A stretch of DNA of 64,000 nt from Rhizobium sp. SEMIA4064 (GCF_003025035.1 NZ_PYJN01000022.1:434001-498000), one strand, 5' to 3'. Counted from the stretch's first letter, positions 26,713 through 34,899 are shown. Numbers and translations: made by a program. Notes: generated from the letters alone by a model not told the origin.

Positions 26713-27262
26713 TGACACGTTCCTCCAGATAGGTCCGGAAACTTTCCAGGGCCCGCTTCCGCATTGATATGCTGTTCTTCTGATCCCCAAGTTCGGCAAA
26801 TGTCTTATCGTAACCGTCGGGAACAAAGATACAGTCCCACTGGAAATCCCGATTTCCTCGTGGCTCAGGCGAAATCTTGCCCGAGATCGCCCCCTCGAAC
26901 TGGAAGACGTTCTTTCCGTCACAAAAGCCAATCTGGGTCTTAGCGATGACGCTTGTGTCCGCCATTTGACCGAAGATTGCTGCGACGCGATCAGCTTCTA
27001 GAGTGTCCCAGAATACCTGGGTGAGGCCTGCTGGAAATCCGTTCAGCGCGTTGATGTATAGACCTGTATGCTCCACAAACAGAGGCCGACCGACCTTCTG
27101 AAAAGCCTTTATGCATTTGTCTTTGACAAGTTTTTCGACGTTGTCAGTTTGTATCTCATCGATAGCGGCATCGACCGCCACAATCTCAACGCCGGAGGCT
27201 TCAAGGATCGATTTAACCTCCTTGATCTTGAACTCATTTCTAGACATAAAGCGCAATCGCAT
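26702..27262 (-). CDS. HAM1/ITPase-like nucleotide pyrophosphatase, divergent
   Basis: A 186-residue Ham1/RdgB/ITPA-family protein. The family acts on inosine, xanthosine and related triphosphates. It keeps SRNEFK (residues 7-12), LNGFPAG, FQWDCIF (140-146) and the KNSIS segment. Two expected residues differ. The acidic pair usually read as (E/D)DTG or DSG is EHTG here (His65), and the base-reading S-H-R is S-M-R (Met167). Activity or substrate may therefore be changed. GGAG precedes the ATG; it diverges from the deaminase gene with 50 bases between. Confidence 0.8.
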   Translation of the reverse strand: MRLRFMSRNEFKIKEVKSILEASGVEIVAVDAAIDEIQTDNVEKLVKDKCIKAFQKVGRPLFVEHTGLYINALNGFPAGLTQVFWDTLEADRVAAIFGQMADTSVIAKTQIGFCDGKNVFQFEGAISGKISPEPRGNRDFQWDCIFVPDGYDKTFAELGDQKNSISMRKRALESFRTYLEERVSAR

Positions 27263-27312
27263 GTTGTATCTCCTCAGAAAAACACCACTAACTTCGCGAC
27301 GGAAAAACTGCA

Positions 27313-28302
27313 ATGGCTCCTCCTGGGGGAAACCTTCCCACTATTGATCTTCATGTCCACCTTCGCGGCACCATCGATCAATCAACTGCCCTCACCTTGG
27401 CGAAAAAGAACCATGTCCATATAGCCAACCGGTACCTGAAACCGGACGAAGGGTATGTTTGGAGTAATTTCGAGGAATTTCTGAACGTCTACGATCAGAT
27501 TGGAAGAGTGGTCCGCACCGCCGAGGACCTTTACGCAATAGCGATATCTTACCTGAAGCGATGCGCGTCAGAGGGTACGATTTACGTGGAATTGATGTTG
27601 TCGCCCGGGCACTCGGTCCTGAACGGCATTCCTTTTGGAGAGCAGATCAATGCCATGGAGACGGCATTCGAACACGCTCGTCACGAAGCTGGTATCGAAG
27701 GCGGGTTGATAGTGACTTGCGTACGCCACCGTGGACCAGATGAGGCCGTTGCTATGGCCGAGCAGACGGTTCAAAATTTGTCACCTGCTGTAATTGGCTT
27801 CGGTTTGACAGGTAATGAACTACTATTTGACGCAGCGGAGTTTAAGGGAGCATTCCTAGTCGCTGGGGAAGCTGGTCTGGGCCTGACCGCACATACCGGG
27901 GAATGGCGTGACGCCGCTTCAGTTTTGCATACTGTGGAGCAACTGAATCTATCGCGTGTGGGGCATGGAATAAGGGCCAGCGAAGATAAGGCCGTCCTAG
28001 AGAGACTCGTAGAACGGAATGTCGGATTTGAGGTATGTCTGTCGAGCAACTTCGCGCTAGCGCCACATTATTCGCGGTTAAAACATCCCCTGGGCGAAAT
28101 GCTTGCTGCTGGATGCAAAATCTCGCTCGCGACGGACGACCCCGCGTTTTTCAACACCACCCCAAACCGAGAGTATTCAATCGCGGAAAAGTCGTTCGGT
28201 CTCTCCGCCAGTCAGCTCCTGCAGATCACGCTCGATTCAATCGACATGTCTTTCGGTCGAAGCGATACAAAGATGAGACTTCGTCAAAAGGTTGGTCACT
28301 GA
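27313..28302 (+). CDS. adenosine deaminase-like protein
   Basis: A 329-residue TIM-barrel metal hydrolase of the adenosine/AMP deaminase family. Zinc and catalytic motifs are visible: DLHVHLRG (His14, His16), AHTGE (His194, Glu197), RVGHG (His218) and TDDPAFF (Asp275, Asp276). RVGHG matches the adenosine-deaminase form, but GFGLTGNE replaces the usual Gly-x-Asp-Leu-x-Gly-x-Glu and CLSSN replaces CPTSN, so the substrate may not be free adenosine. It is divergent from the HAM1-SIR2 operon; only a weak GACGGA precedes the ATG. Confidence 0.82.
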   Translation: MAPPGGNLPTIDLHVHLRGTIDQSTALTLAKKNHVHIANRYLKPDEGYVWSNFEEFLNVYDQIGRVVRTAEDLYAIAISYLKRCASEGTIYVELMLSPGHSVLNGIPFGEQINAMETAFEHARHEAGIEGGLIVTCVRHRGPDEAVAMAEQTVQNLSPAVIGFGLTGNELLFDAAEFKGAFLVAGEAGLGLTAHTGEWRDAASVLHTVEQLNLSRVGHGIRASEDKAVLERLVERNVGFEVCLSSNFALAPHYSRLKHPLGEMLAAGCKISLATDDPAFFNTTPNREYSIAEKSFGLSASQLLQITLDSIDMSFGRSDTKMRLRQKVGH

Positions 28303-28461
28303 AACGTATTTGGAGCATTGAATTAGTGACGGGATAAGTGACTGCTTGCCGCCTATAAATTCATGACTCAGACTGTGTCATGCAAACGAAGGTTATGAGC
28401 GGCATAAACGAATCCGTCGAATATTCTCGTGCCTCCAAACCAGCTGGCGGTTTTGGGTCGA

Positions 28462-29022
28462 TCACTCCTCCCGCAAGGCCCTAAAGACACTCGACCGGCT
28501 CACACCCAGTTCCTTCATAATCCCAGCGACTGTCTTCCCCTCTGCCTTAAGCCTGCGCACGTCAGCGGACTTGCGACGAGCGGTAGGAGCACGGCCCTGA
28601 TACTTACCTTCGGCCTTCGCTTTTGAAATGCCCTCCCGTTGCCGTTCAAGCATTAGCTCCCGCTCGAACTCGGCGATTGATCCCAGCAAGTTGAGCATCA
28701 GCTTTCCGGTGGACGTGGATGTATCCAGATTGAGGGCGAGCACCTTCAGCTCAACGCCCTTGGCCTTCAGCTTCGCGGTGATCTCGACGAGGTGAGGCAT
28801 GGAACGCGCGAGCCGGTCTAGCTTGGTCACAACCAGCGTGTCACCTTCCCGCACGTAGTCGATTGCCCGCTCCAGGTCCGGCCGCTTGGTGTCGACAGAG
28901 GAGAGCTGCTCCTTAAAAATACGGTGACAGCCTGCCGCTTCCAAGTCGCGTAATTGCGCCTCAAATCCAGCTGTCTGATCGATGGTGGAGGTTCGTGCGT
29001 AGCCGACAATTGCTGATGTCAT
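28462..29022 (-). CDS. serine recombinase/resolvase
   Basis: A 186-residue small serine recombinase of the resolvase/invertase family. The N-terminal catalytic domain has GYARTSTIDQ (active-site Ser region) and VTKLDRLARS. LLGSIAEFERELMLERQREGI follows, then a C-terminal helix-turn-helix (TVAGIMKELGVSRSSVFRAL). It may resolve cointegrates or be a relic of another transposon nested in the IME. GGAACC lies before the ATG. Confidence 0.9.
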   Translation of the reverse strand: MTSAIVGYARTSTIDQTAGFEAQLRDLEAAGCHRIFKEQLSSVDTKRPDLERAIDYVREGDTLVVTKLDRLARSMPHLVEITAKLKAKGVELKVLALNLDTSTSTGKLMLNLLGSIAEFERELMLERQREGISKAKAEGKYQGRAPTARRKSADVRRLKAEGKTVAGIMKELGVSRSSVFRALREE

Positions 29023-29320
29023 ATGCGCTTAGGTTCCAATAGGCTCTGAAACATCATGAGGCGGGCAGTATCAAAGGTCAACGACCACTCATGTGGCACT
29101 TCAAAACGTCGCGCCCTCCCAGTGTCATATGGGCAAGGCCCAATGAGACACCTGAACCGGTGGTTCGGACGACCGTCGGCTCATTGAGCGAACGTCCCGG
29201 CTGGGATTTCGGCCTACGCTACTTCACAAACGCCTGTATGTTCGCTAAATGTTCACGTTTGGAGCGTTGCCTTGGGTGCCGTTTCCAAAGACACTCAGGC
29301 CATTACAGATGGATTGATTT
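29023..29320. other. resolvase upstream region, possible res site
   Basis: No gene. An ordered set of inverted repeats lies here: CAATGAG (29141-29147) with CTCATTG (29180-29186), enclosing the palindrome GAACCGGTGGTTC (29154-29166). Resolution sites are usually found just upstream of resolvase genes, so this could be one; it is also the promoter region of the methyltransferase. Confidence 0.35.
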
Positions 29321-29944
29321 ATGGACGCGACCTACAATCTAAACGGCGGTTTTAAACCCACGACAAAACGGTTTGCCGATCTTGAGGGGCCGGACTTTTT
29401 TCCAACTCCTGGGTGGGCAACACACGCATTGATGGACAACGAGCACTTCGCAGGTGACGTTTGGGAGCCCGCATGCGGCGATGGGGCCATGGCCAAGGTG
29501 ATTGAGGAATACGGCAATCCCGTTTTCGCATCCGATCTGTATGATCGTGGCTATGGGAAAGCTGGTGTAAATTTTCTTGAGGCAGACCACATAGCCGAGA
29601 ATATAATCACCAATCCACCATATAACTCTGCTGAAGGCTTTGTTGCCTCGGGTACGGCGAAATCGCGAAGGAAATTTGCGATGCTGTTGCGGCTTGCGTT
29701 TCTGGAAGGTGCTAATCGTCAGCGAACGATTTTTAAAGACACACCGCCAGCAAGGGTATGGATATTCAGCGAGAGAATTACCTTCTACCCGTCAGGTAGC
29801 GTCCAAAAAGGATCAGGTACCACTGCCTATGCTTGGTTCGTTTGGGACAAGGACCATCATGGCAGTTCTGAGCTGAAATGGCTTCCTCTTGGCTACAAGG
29901 CAAGGTTTTCGGATCAGGATGCGAACCCGATGCTTTTCAAATAA
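29321..29944 (+). CDS. SAM-dependent adenine methyltransferase-like protein
   Basis: A 207-residue class I methyltransferase resembling phage-type DNA N6-adenine methylases. It shows the SAM site DVWEPACGDGAMAKVI (motif I), ASDLYDRGYG, and the catalytic NPPY (TNPPYNSAEGFV). RVWIFSERITFYPSG and TTAYAWFVWDK agree with this family. It could mask the element from restriction or act in regulation. Its 3' end overlaps the convergent next gene by 31 bases. Confidence 0.8.
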   Translation: MDATYNLNGGFKPTTKRFADLEGPDFFPTPGWATHALMDNEHFAGDVWEPACGDGAMAKVIEEYGNPVFASDLYDRGYGKAGVNFLEADHIAENIITNPPYNSAEGFVASGTAKSRRKFAMLLRLAFLEGANRQRTIFKDTPPARVWIFSERITFYPSGSVQKGSGTTAYAWFVWDKDHHGSSELKWLPLGYKARFSDQDANPMLFK

Positions 29945-30570
29945 TCGTACCCTTTATCTGTCAGCTTTATCCCGCCGGGGATAATCTCCGCCAAGCCTTG
30001 GGTGAAGATACTTTTGCTGCCTTTATGATGGACCTTCACGTTCCCAATGATTTGCCTCCATATTGCCTCACCTTTTCGAGTCAGTGAAGGCGCGAGGTCG
30101 TCGTTTGATAGGTCGTAAAAGTCTGGCACGCGGTCCTTTATTTTCCCAGTGCTAGCCTGATGGCCGGAGAATGTGGATATTATTTTTAGCACAAGCACCC
30201 TTGCCTCGGGTTCTCTCAAGCGATCTTGAGCCTGCCGCGTGAGTTCTCCATACTGGATTTGTTGCCCCCGCCTCCACGCAAGAGCACTTTCCGGAATATC
30301 GAGTGCTCGGATGGCTGTCTCTATCTGCTCCTGTATGGCGTCATCCTGATTGATTTCGCTGGGAAGATATAGGGTGACGGTTTGCGGCGGGTGTCCTAGA
30401 TACGCGCGGATATCGAAGGGTGTATTATTTTCCGTGTAACCGACGAACTTGAAGTGATCCAGCTCATCCTCATCGTTGAACACGGCGTCGCTGAAATAGG
30501 TGATTGGTCTCCACATAATCGCTTGCGGAGAAACCATAGGGCCGAGTGATTGTTTTCGTTTTTTTATCAT
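29914..30570 (-). CDS. hypothetical protein with winged-helix-like C-terminus
   Basis: A 218-residue protein from the ATG at 30570. No family recognised with certainty. The first half has a beta-rich segment (PPQTVTLYLPSEI). The second half (EARVLVLKIISTF, SLTRKGEAIWRQIIGNVKVHHKG, GIKLTDKGYDYLKSIGF) looks like a winged helix similar to those at the N-terminus of Mrr-type nucleases. It starts two bases after the preceding gene's TGA, so it is probably coupled to it. Confidence 0.6.
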   Translation of the reverse strand: MIKKRKQSLGPMVSPQAIMWRPITYFSDAVFNDEDELDHFKFVGYTENNTPFDIRAYLGHPPQTVTLYLPSEINQDDAIQEQIETAIRALDIPESALAWRRGQQIQYGELTRQAQDRLREPEARVLVLKIISTFSGHQASTGKIKDRVPDFYDLSNDDLAPSLTRKGEAIWRQIIGNVKVHHKGSKSIFTQGLAEIIPGGIKLTDKGYDYLKSIGFAS

Positions 30571-30572
30571 GA

Positions 30573-30881
30573 TCAGGGCTGCATATTGATAACAGTTGCT
30601 GTGATACAAGCCATGTCCTCGCCTTTTGCGTTCACTCGGTGCGAGACGCCCGGCGTGCGCGAGTAATACCATCTGGCTTCAAGCGGCGAACTGCCACCGG
30701 GTTCAGGAGGGATATCGCTTTCGAACTGAATGCCCCGGCGGTTTACCAGTGGGCCGACGTAGGCTTGAACCGTAGGCTCCATACCGCCGCGCGGTACACC
30801 GCCCCAAATCTCGCCAGTTTTGACTTGCTCAATCGCATCCGCTGAAGTCTGCGTAGGACTTTCCACTCTTCTGTAAGTCAT
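30573..30881 (-). CDS. small hypothetical protein
   Basis: A 102-residue protein (MTYRRVESPTQTSADAIEQV). The middle is Gly/Pro-rich (EIWGGVPRGGMEPTVQAYVGPL). GGGGAAA lies directly before the ATG at 30881. Function unknown; it forms a two-gene unit with the following winged-helix-like protein. Confidence 0.55.
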   Translation of the reverse strand: MTYRRVESPTQTSADAIEQVKTGEIWGGVPRGGMEPTVQAYVGPLVNRRGIQFESDIPPEPGGSSPLEARWYYSRTPGVSHRVNAKGEDMACITATVINMQP

Positions 30882-30979
30882 TTTCCCCAACACGATTACC
30901 CGCAGGACGAGAACAGCATACTAGAAGATGATCCGTCAATATTGCCTCAACCTTGTTGGCGACGTGTGAGGAGCCGCTA

Positions 30980-32107
30980 TCAGCAAAGAAGGTGTTTGAG
31001 GAGGGTTTTCCCGGTTCTCTCAATTTTCCGCTTCCACGATAACGTTAGCGCCCTGGTCCAGCTGCAGGCCCTTCTAAGGCCATTTGCTATTCGATGGGAC
31101 GGTGGGCGAGCCAGCTCTAGCGGAATCGTCGGTCCCACCCCCAAGGCCTCTCCCTGAGATACGACATTAGCCGCTGAAGAATACTCCCGGGCGGGCTGCC
31201 CCCGCGCGGGAACCATGGAAGGTGCCGTTTCGAAGAGTAGTGCAGGGACCCGCACTCCACGGATGGTCATGACAATCTTGGAGAGCAGCCGGTCCCCATT
31301 GGTAACCCGCTGCCGACTATCGGTAGTCTCGGCCCGGTTACGGCGCTTCTTGTCGTCGTCAACTCTCTGACCGGTTTTCTCCCTAAGTGGCGACTTTGAC
31401 GCTCTCCATTGAGCGAAGGCCCCTCCGGCCCTAACAAACTTGAAACGGCCTTCTGTGAGCTTCCAAGCAGCTTGCAGGGCATGATCAGGCCATTGAATCA
31501 TTGCTTTATTCCGGAAGACGCCCCAAAGCATGTAGGTTGCAACTGCACCCGCCTTGCGGATCGGACTGTTTGAGAAATCGTGCTTACTGAATTTCAGGCG
31601 CAACCTATTTGCCACGGCCTCGCGATGTTCCTTTGGGACCCTGGCAATAAAATGCGCGTGCAAATCGAAAAGCCCCGAGACATCATCGTATCGCGGATGG
31701 ATCACGAGTAGGAGTACCTCGAATTTCCCACTTTTTCGCAGTTCGCTGAACTCAATATTGATCCTGTCGTTGAAGCCCTTTAACGCTTTATCAAGGCGAT
31801 CCGGATGGGCTTTGGCTCCCGTAAGACCAATGCACCAAAACACGCAGTCGCACAGACCATCTTGTTTTGCAAACGCTTCAAAATCAGCCACCATGGGGCG
31901 ATCCTTGCGGATAGCGTTGGGGCCGAAAAAGCGGGTTCCGCGTAGCGGTCGCCCCCAATCCAGGATTTCGCCAGCCCCCCCTCCTATTAAGACGACATAT
32001 CGTTCCACCTCGGATTGGAATGGATTAATCCCGATGGCGAGTAAGCGTTTTGCCAAGGCCGAGGCCGCAGCATAAGGAGATTGTCGAAGGGTCACGAGGC
32101 GGCCCAA
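30980..32107 (-). CDS. putative HUH Rep-like protein of the IME
   Basis: A 375-residue protein. Residues ~110-200 include DLHAHFIARV, an His-x-His pair after hydrophobic strands, followed by KAGAVATYMLWGVF where a Tyr could be catalytic. This is the order of motifs 2 and 3 of rolling-circle Rep/HUH proteins. The C-terminus is basic and low-complexity. Its place next to the integrase fits a replication or excision-linked role after circularisation. The call rests on motif reading only. Confidence 0.45.
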   Translation of the reverse strand: MGRLVTLRQSPYAAASALAKRLLAIGINPFQSEVERYVVLIGGGAGEILDWGRPLRGTRFFGPNAIRKDRPMVADFEAFAKQDGLCDCVFWCIGLTGAKAHPDRLDKALKGFNDRINIEFSELRKSGKFEVLLLVIHPRYDDVSGLFDLHAHFIARVPKEHREAVANRLRLKFSKHDFSNSPIRKAGAVATYMLWGVFRNKAMIQWPDHALQAAWKLTEGRFKFVRAGGAFAQWRASKSPLREKTGQRVDDDKKRRNRAETTDSRQRVTNGDRLLSKIVMTIRGVRVPALLFETAPSMVPARGQPAREYSSAANVVSQGEALGVGPTIPLELARPPSHRIANGLRRACSWTRALTLSWKRKIERTGKTLLKHLLC

Positions 32108-32182
32108 ATTGTCACTGTTTCAAATGGTCAGAGCATTTGTGGCAACAGTCAAGTTTGGGCGGCCTCACGACTAGGCGGGGGG

Positions 32183-33805
32183 TTAGTACCGTTCTCTCTT
32201 TTGCAGGTAGGGTGAAAGATCGAGGCCCGGCGGTAGCGGCATCGCACGTAGCACCTCAACTTCTTCGGTTTTAAGATGTTTCTTTCCGTAGTTTTGGGAC
32301 ACGGAAGACAGGCGATGGCCGCTTTGTAGATCGCTTGTGCGCTCATCGATGCGAGCCAGCCGCATAGCGTCTTTCGCGTTGTGGCGCGTGCTATGAAACG
32401 TGCTTTCGATGCTTTTATGAATCCCAACTTTTTTCAACATATTGTTCATGCGCTTGCTGGCGGCATCAGCTGGGTCTTTGACCTCCCCCTTGTTGAACCA
32501 GAAAGCTGCCGGGAAGACCCATTGTGTGGCATCTCTGTCGCGGGCGTACTTGATAAAGCCCGTCTCTTCGAAGACTTCATGTAAGGCGATCAACCTGCGG
32601 CTCGGCTTATTCTTAAGCTGCCGCTTTTCCTTGCCGCCATCGTCGTCAATCAAATCCGTCCGCAGATCGAGGACCCAGTAAAGCTGCCCACTGGCACCGA
32701 TCATCGGATAGACATCTTTCCCCTGGAGATAAACCAGCTCCCCGACCCGGGCTCCGGTGATCGTACCGAGAAGCGGAAGCCACTTGTGGTCTGGCCGCGA
32801 TAGTGTCGCTGCATGTGCAAACCAGGCATTGAGGTCTTCCACCTCGAACGGGACGCGGTCGACAGATTCCTTTGCGTCTTTAGGAATTCGGATGATCACG
32901 TCGGTCAATGGAGAACGAAACTGATATTGTGCGGCCATGTCACGGAAAAACATTCTCAACGGTGACAGGTAATTATCCTCAATACTTTTTCCAGCGAGTG
33001 TATCCAGTCTGTCCTCGGGACTTAAAGAATTGTTGTAGTCAGCGGCCTCTTGCCTGGTTTTTCCCTTTAATTCAGGAAGCTTTGAGTAGTTGGATGGGAC
33101 ACGTGCCAGGAGGCTCGCGAATTTTTGGAAATCAAAAAATTCATACTTGTTCACTGGTTTGTCACCAGCAAATTCCTTGAAATCATTTATCCGGTTCTGG
33201 TCCGTCCGAACTTTTTTCGGGTCAATGCCCTCATGATACCGGATTTCATTCGTCCATTGCTCCAATGACTCCGATAGAAGAGGGCGTTGGGGGCCGCCGT
33301 CTAAAGACAGGGCGACCAATCTTGCAAGACCATCCAGGTCTGCCTTCACGCCTTGCATACCATTGGAGCCCATCTGATCGGCCTGTTTCTGTAGCCTTTC
33401 GATTCGCTCACCGACTTCCTTGATTTTGATCGCGGTGGCAGAATGCTGTCGAATTTGTTCGTTATAATGCTTCAACGTCAGAGCTTTAATTTCTTTCCTG
33501 CGCACCTCCTGCTGTAGTTCGAGTGTGGAGATCGCTTCGTCATAAGTGGCCTCAAGGAGATCAACAAGTTGATCGATGATGACGCCACGCATGTCCGGAA
33601 TTGTCATATTTATCGGTCCGTTGTTTCGAACCGTAATGAATATGCCTTCCGCATGACCGGCAAGTAAACGCGCAGTTTTTTTCGCTGCCGAAACGCCAGC
33701 ACTCTTGAGTGTAATGCGAAGGGGGGTGCTTCCAAGCTGCTCAACTAGGTCGCGGGGCACGCGAATCTGGAACCGAAAGCGGCCAGCAGACTGGGTAAAA
33801 TACAT
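32183..33805 (-). CDS. site-specific tyrosine integrase
   Basis: A 540-residue integrase catalysing insertion at tRNA-Ser. The N-terminus has the integrase SAM-like and DUF6538-type start (MYFTQSAGRFRFQIRVPRDL), then a coiled region (~75-150). The catalytic domain shows TGARVGELV (first Arg), FHSTRHNAKD (His-x-x-Arg), SGH and the nucleophile in SVSQNYGKK. It lies 77 bases from the attachment site inside the tRNA. All catalytic residues are present, so it may be active. Confidence 0.93.
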   Translation of the reverse strand: MYFTQSAGRFRFQIRVPRDLVEQLGSTPLRITLKSAGVSAAKKTARLLAGHAEGIFITVRNNGPINMTIPDMRGVIIDQLVDLLEATYDEAISTLELQQEVRRKEIKALTLKHYNEQIRQHSATAIKIKEVGERIERLQKQADQMGSNGMQGVKADLDGLARLVALSLDGGPQRPLLSESLEQWTNEIRYHEGIDPKKVRTDQNRINDFKEFAGDKPVNKYEFFDFQKFASLLARVPSNYSKLPELKGKTRQEAADYNNSLSPEDRLDTLAGKSIEDNYLSPLRMFFRDMAAQYQFRSPLTDVIIRIPKDAKESVDRVPFEVEDLNAWFAHAATLSRPDHKWLPLLGTITGARVGELVYLQGKDVYPMIGASGQLYWVLDLRTDLIDDDGGKEKRQLKNKPSRRLIALHEVFEETGFIKYARDRDATQWVFPAAFWFNKGEVKDPADAASKRMNNMLKKVGIHKSIESTFHSTRHNAKDAMRLARIDERTSDLQSGHRLSSVSQNYGKKHLKTEEVEVLRAMPLPPGLDLSPYLQKRERY

Positions 33806-33881
33806 CGAATTTCCTGGTACATCGTGTGGTACAATGCCCAGTCACAGCGCCCGTTCATAAGGGAAATTCAGTGGTACAGCG

Positions 33882-33899
33882 ATGGCGGAGAGGGTGGGA
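33882..33899. repeat. attachment site copy in the tRNA-Ser 3' end
   Basis: ATGGCGGAGAGGGTGGGA covers the tRNA's last bases (the complement of TCCCACCCTCTCCGCCAT) and matches 20739-20756 exactly. The integrated element therefore restored an intact tRNA. Confidence 0.85.
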
Positions 33900-33972
33900 T
33901 TTGAACCCACGATGCCCTTGCAGGCATGCCGCATTTCGAGTGCGGTGCATTCGACCACTCTGCCACCTCTCC
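33883..33972 (-). tRNA. tRNA-Ser (anticodon CGA)
   Basis: A 90-base class II tRNA with a long variable arm on the minus strand. The acceptor is GGAGAGG/CCTCTCC with encoded GCCA. The anticodon stem CCGCA-CTCGAAA-TGCGG gives CGA at 34-36, reading TCG serine codons. The T arm is GGGTTCAAATCCC. It is the integration target of the IME; intact. Confidence 0.96.
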
Positions 33973-34279
33973 GGTTATGCTGGTCGGCGCGTTTCTCAGC
34001 GCGGGCTGTCTCATAGCGAGAGAAGGATGGGATGGCAAGGGTGAATATTCAAGCTTTTCATCCTTTTGCCTTGACAGATCACAGGCCCTTATATATCCCG
34101 TGCGACGCAATAGGTGTGGATAAGTCCGTGCCTTGGCCGCCCTGCTTTGTGCGGGGCTTCACCGGCAGATCCTTTTCGAGGCCGCAAGCCTTTGAAATCC
34201 CTGCTAAATTTAGACTGATAAAAAGACGGCCGCTCGCCTTTGTGGTGAGAGAGCCGGAACGAACATGAAAGGATAAAAA
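33973..34279. other. tRNA-Ser/rplU divergent intergenic region
   Basis: No gene is seen. It holds the upstream parts of tRNA-Ser (minus) and rplU (plus), including a sigma-70-like promoter at 34071-34099. A degraded copy of the ~60 bases nearest the tRNA occurs at 18680-18740. Confidence 0.5.
34071..34099 (+). promoter_or_regulatory. probable rplU-rpmA promoter
   Basis: TTGACA at 34071-34076 is followed by an AT-rich -10 region around 34092-34099 (TATATC/TATCCC, spacer 15-17). It lies about 180 bases upstream of rplU. It is a good sigma-70 match, though the long leader is unexplained. Confidence 0.55.
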
Positions 34280-34597
34280 ATGTTCGCAGTCATCAAGACC
34301 GGCGGTAAGCAGTACCGTGTGGCAGCAAACGACGTGCTGACCATCGAGAAGCTGGAAGTCACCGCCGGCGACACCGTAGAATTCACCGAAGTCCTCGTTA
34401 TCGGCGAAGGCGCCGACGCTGCGATTGGTGCTCCCTTCGTCAAGGGCGCTTCCGTCAAGGCCGAAGTGGTCGAGCACAACCGCGGCAAGAAGGTCATCGC
34501 CTTCAAGAAGCGCCGTCGTCAGAACTCGAAGCGTTCGCGCGGCCATCGCCAGCATCACACGGTCGTCCGTATCACGGACATCGTGGCTGCCAAGTAA
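34280..34597 (+). CDS. rplU: 50S ribosomal protein L21
   Basis: A 105-residue ribosomal protein, identified by MFAVIKTGGKQYRVAANDVLTIEKL and the basic VIAFKKRRRQNSKRSRGHRQ tail. It is the first gene of the conserved rplU-rpmA operon. AAAGGATAA precedes the ATG. Confidence 0.98.
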   Translation: MFAVIKTGGKQYRVAANDVLTIEKLEVTAGDTVEFTEVLVIGEGADAAIGAPFVKGASVKAEVVEHNRGKKVIAFKKRRRQNSKRSRGHRQHHTVVRITDIVAAK

Positions 34598-34629
34598 GTA
34601 ACGGGATCAAGGTTTAAAGGAGAACTCCA

Positions 34630-34899
34630 ATGGCACACAAAAAAGCTGGCGGTTCCTCGCGCAACGGTCGCGATTCCGAATCCAAGCGCCTTGGCGTGAA
34701 GAAGTTCGGCGGCGAAGCCGTCCTCGCAGGCAACATCATCGTGCGTCAGCGCGGTACGCAGTGGCATCCGGGTTCCAACGTTGGCCTCGGCAAGGATCAC
34801 ACGATTTTTGCGCTTACGGCGGGCAACGTGAACTACCGTACGAAGGCCAATGGCCGCGTGTACGTATCTGTAATGCCGAAAGCGGAAGCAGCGGAATAA
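34630..34899 (+). CDS. rpmA: 50S ribosomal protein L27
   Basis: An 89-residue ribosomal protein, recognised by MAHKKAGGSSRNGRDSESKR and IIVRQRGTQWHPGSNVG. It lies 32 bases after rplU with AAAGGAG upstream. It is followed by a strong terminator. Confidence 0.98.
   Translation: MAHKKAGGSSRNGRDSESKRLGVKKFGGEAVLAGNIIVRQRGTQWHPGSNVGLGKDHTIFALTAGNVNYRTKANGRVYVSVMPKAEAAE

Larger units (their letters stand above)
20739..33899. mobile_element. integrative mobilizable element at tRNA-Ser
   Basis: About 13.2 kb bounded by an 18-bp direct repeat that is the 3' end of tRNA-Ser(CGA). A tyrosine integrase lies directly beside the tRNA. MobC and a relaxase with an oriT-like region are at the other end. There are no type IV secretion genes, so it would need a helper to move (an IME, not an ICE). 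Cargo genes are visibly more AT-rich than the chromosome on both sides, notably around 26.1-26.4 kb. Confidence 0.85.
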
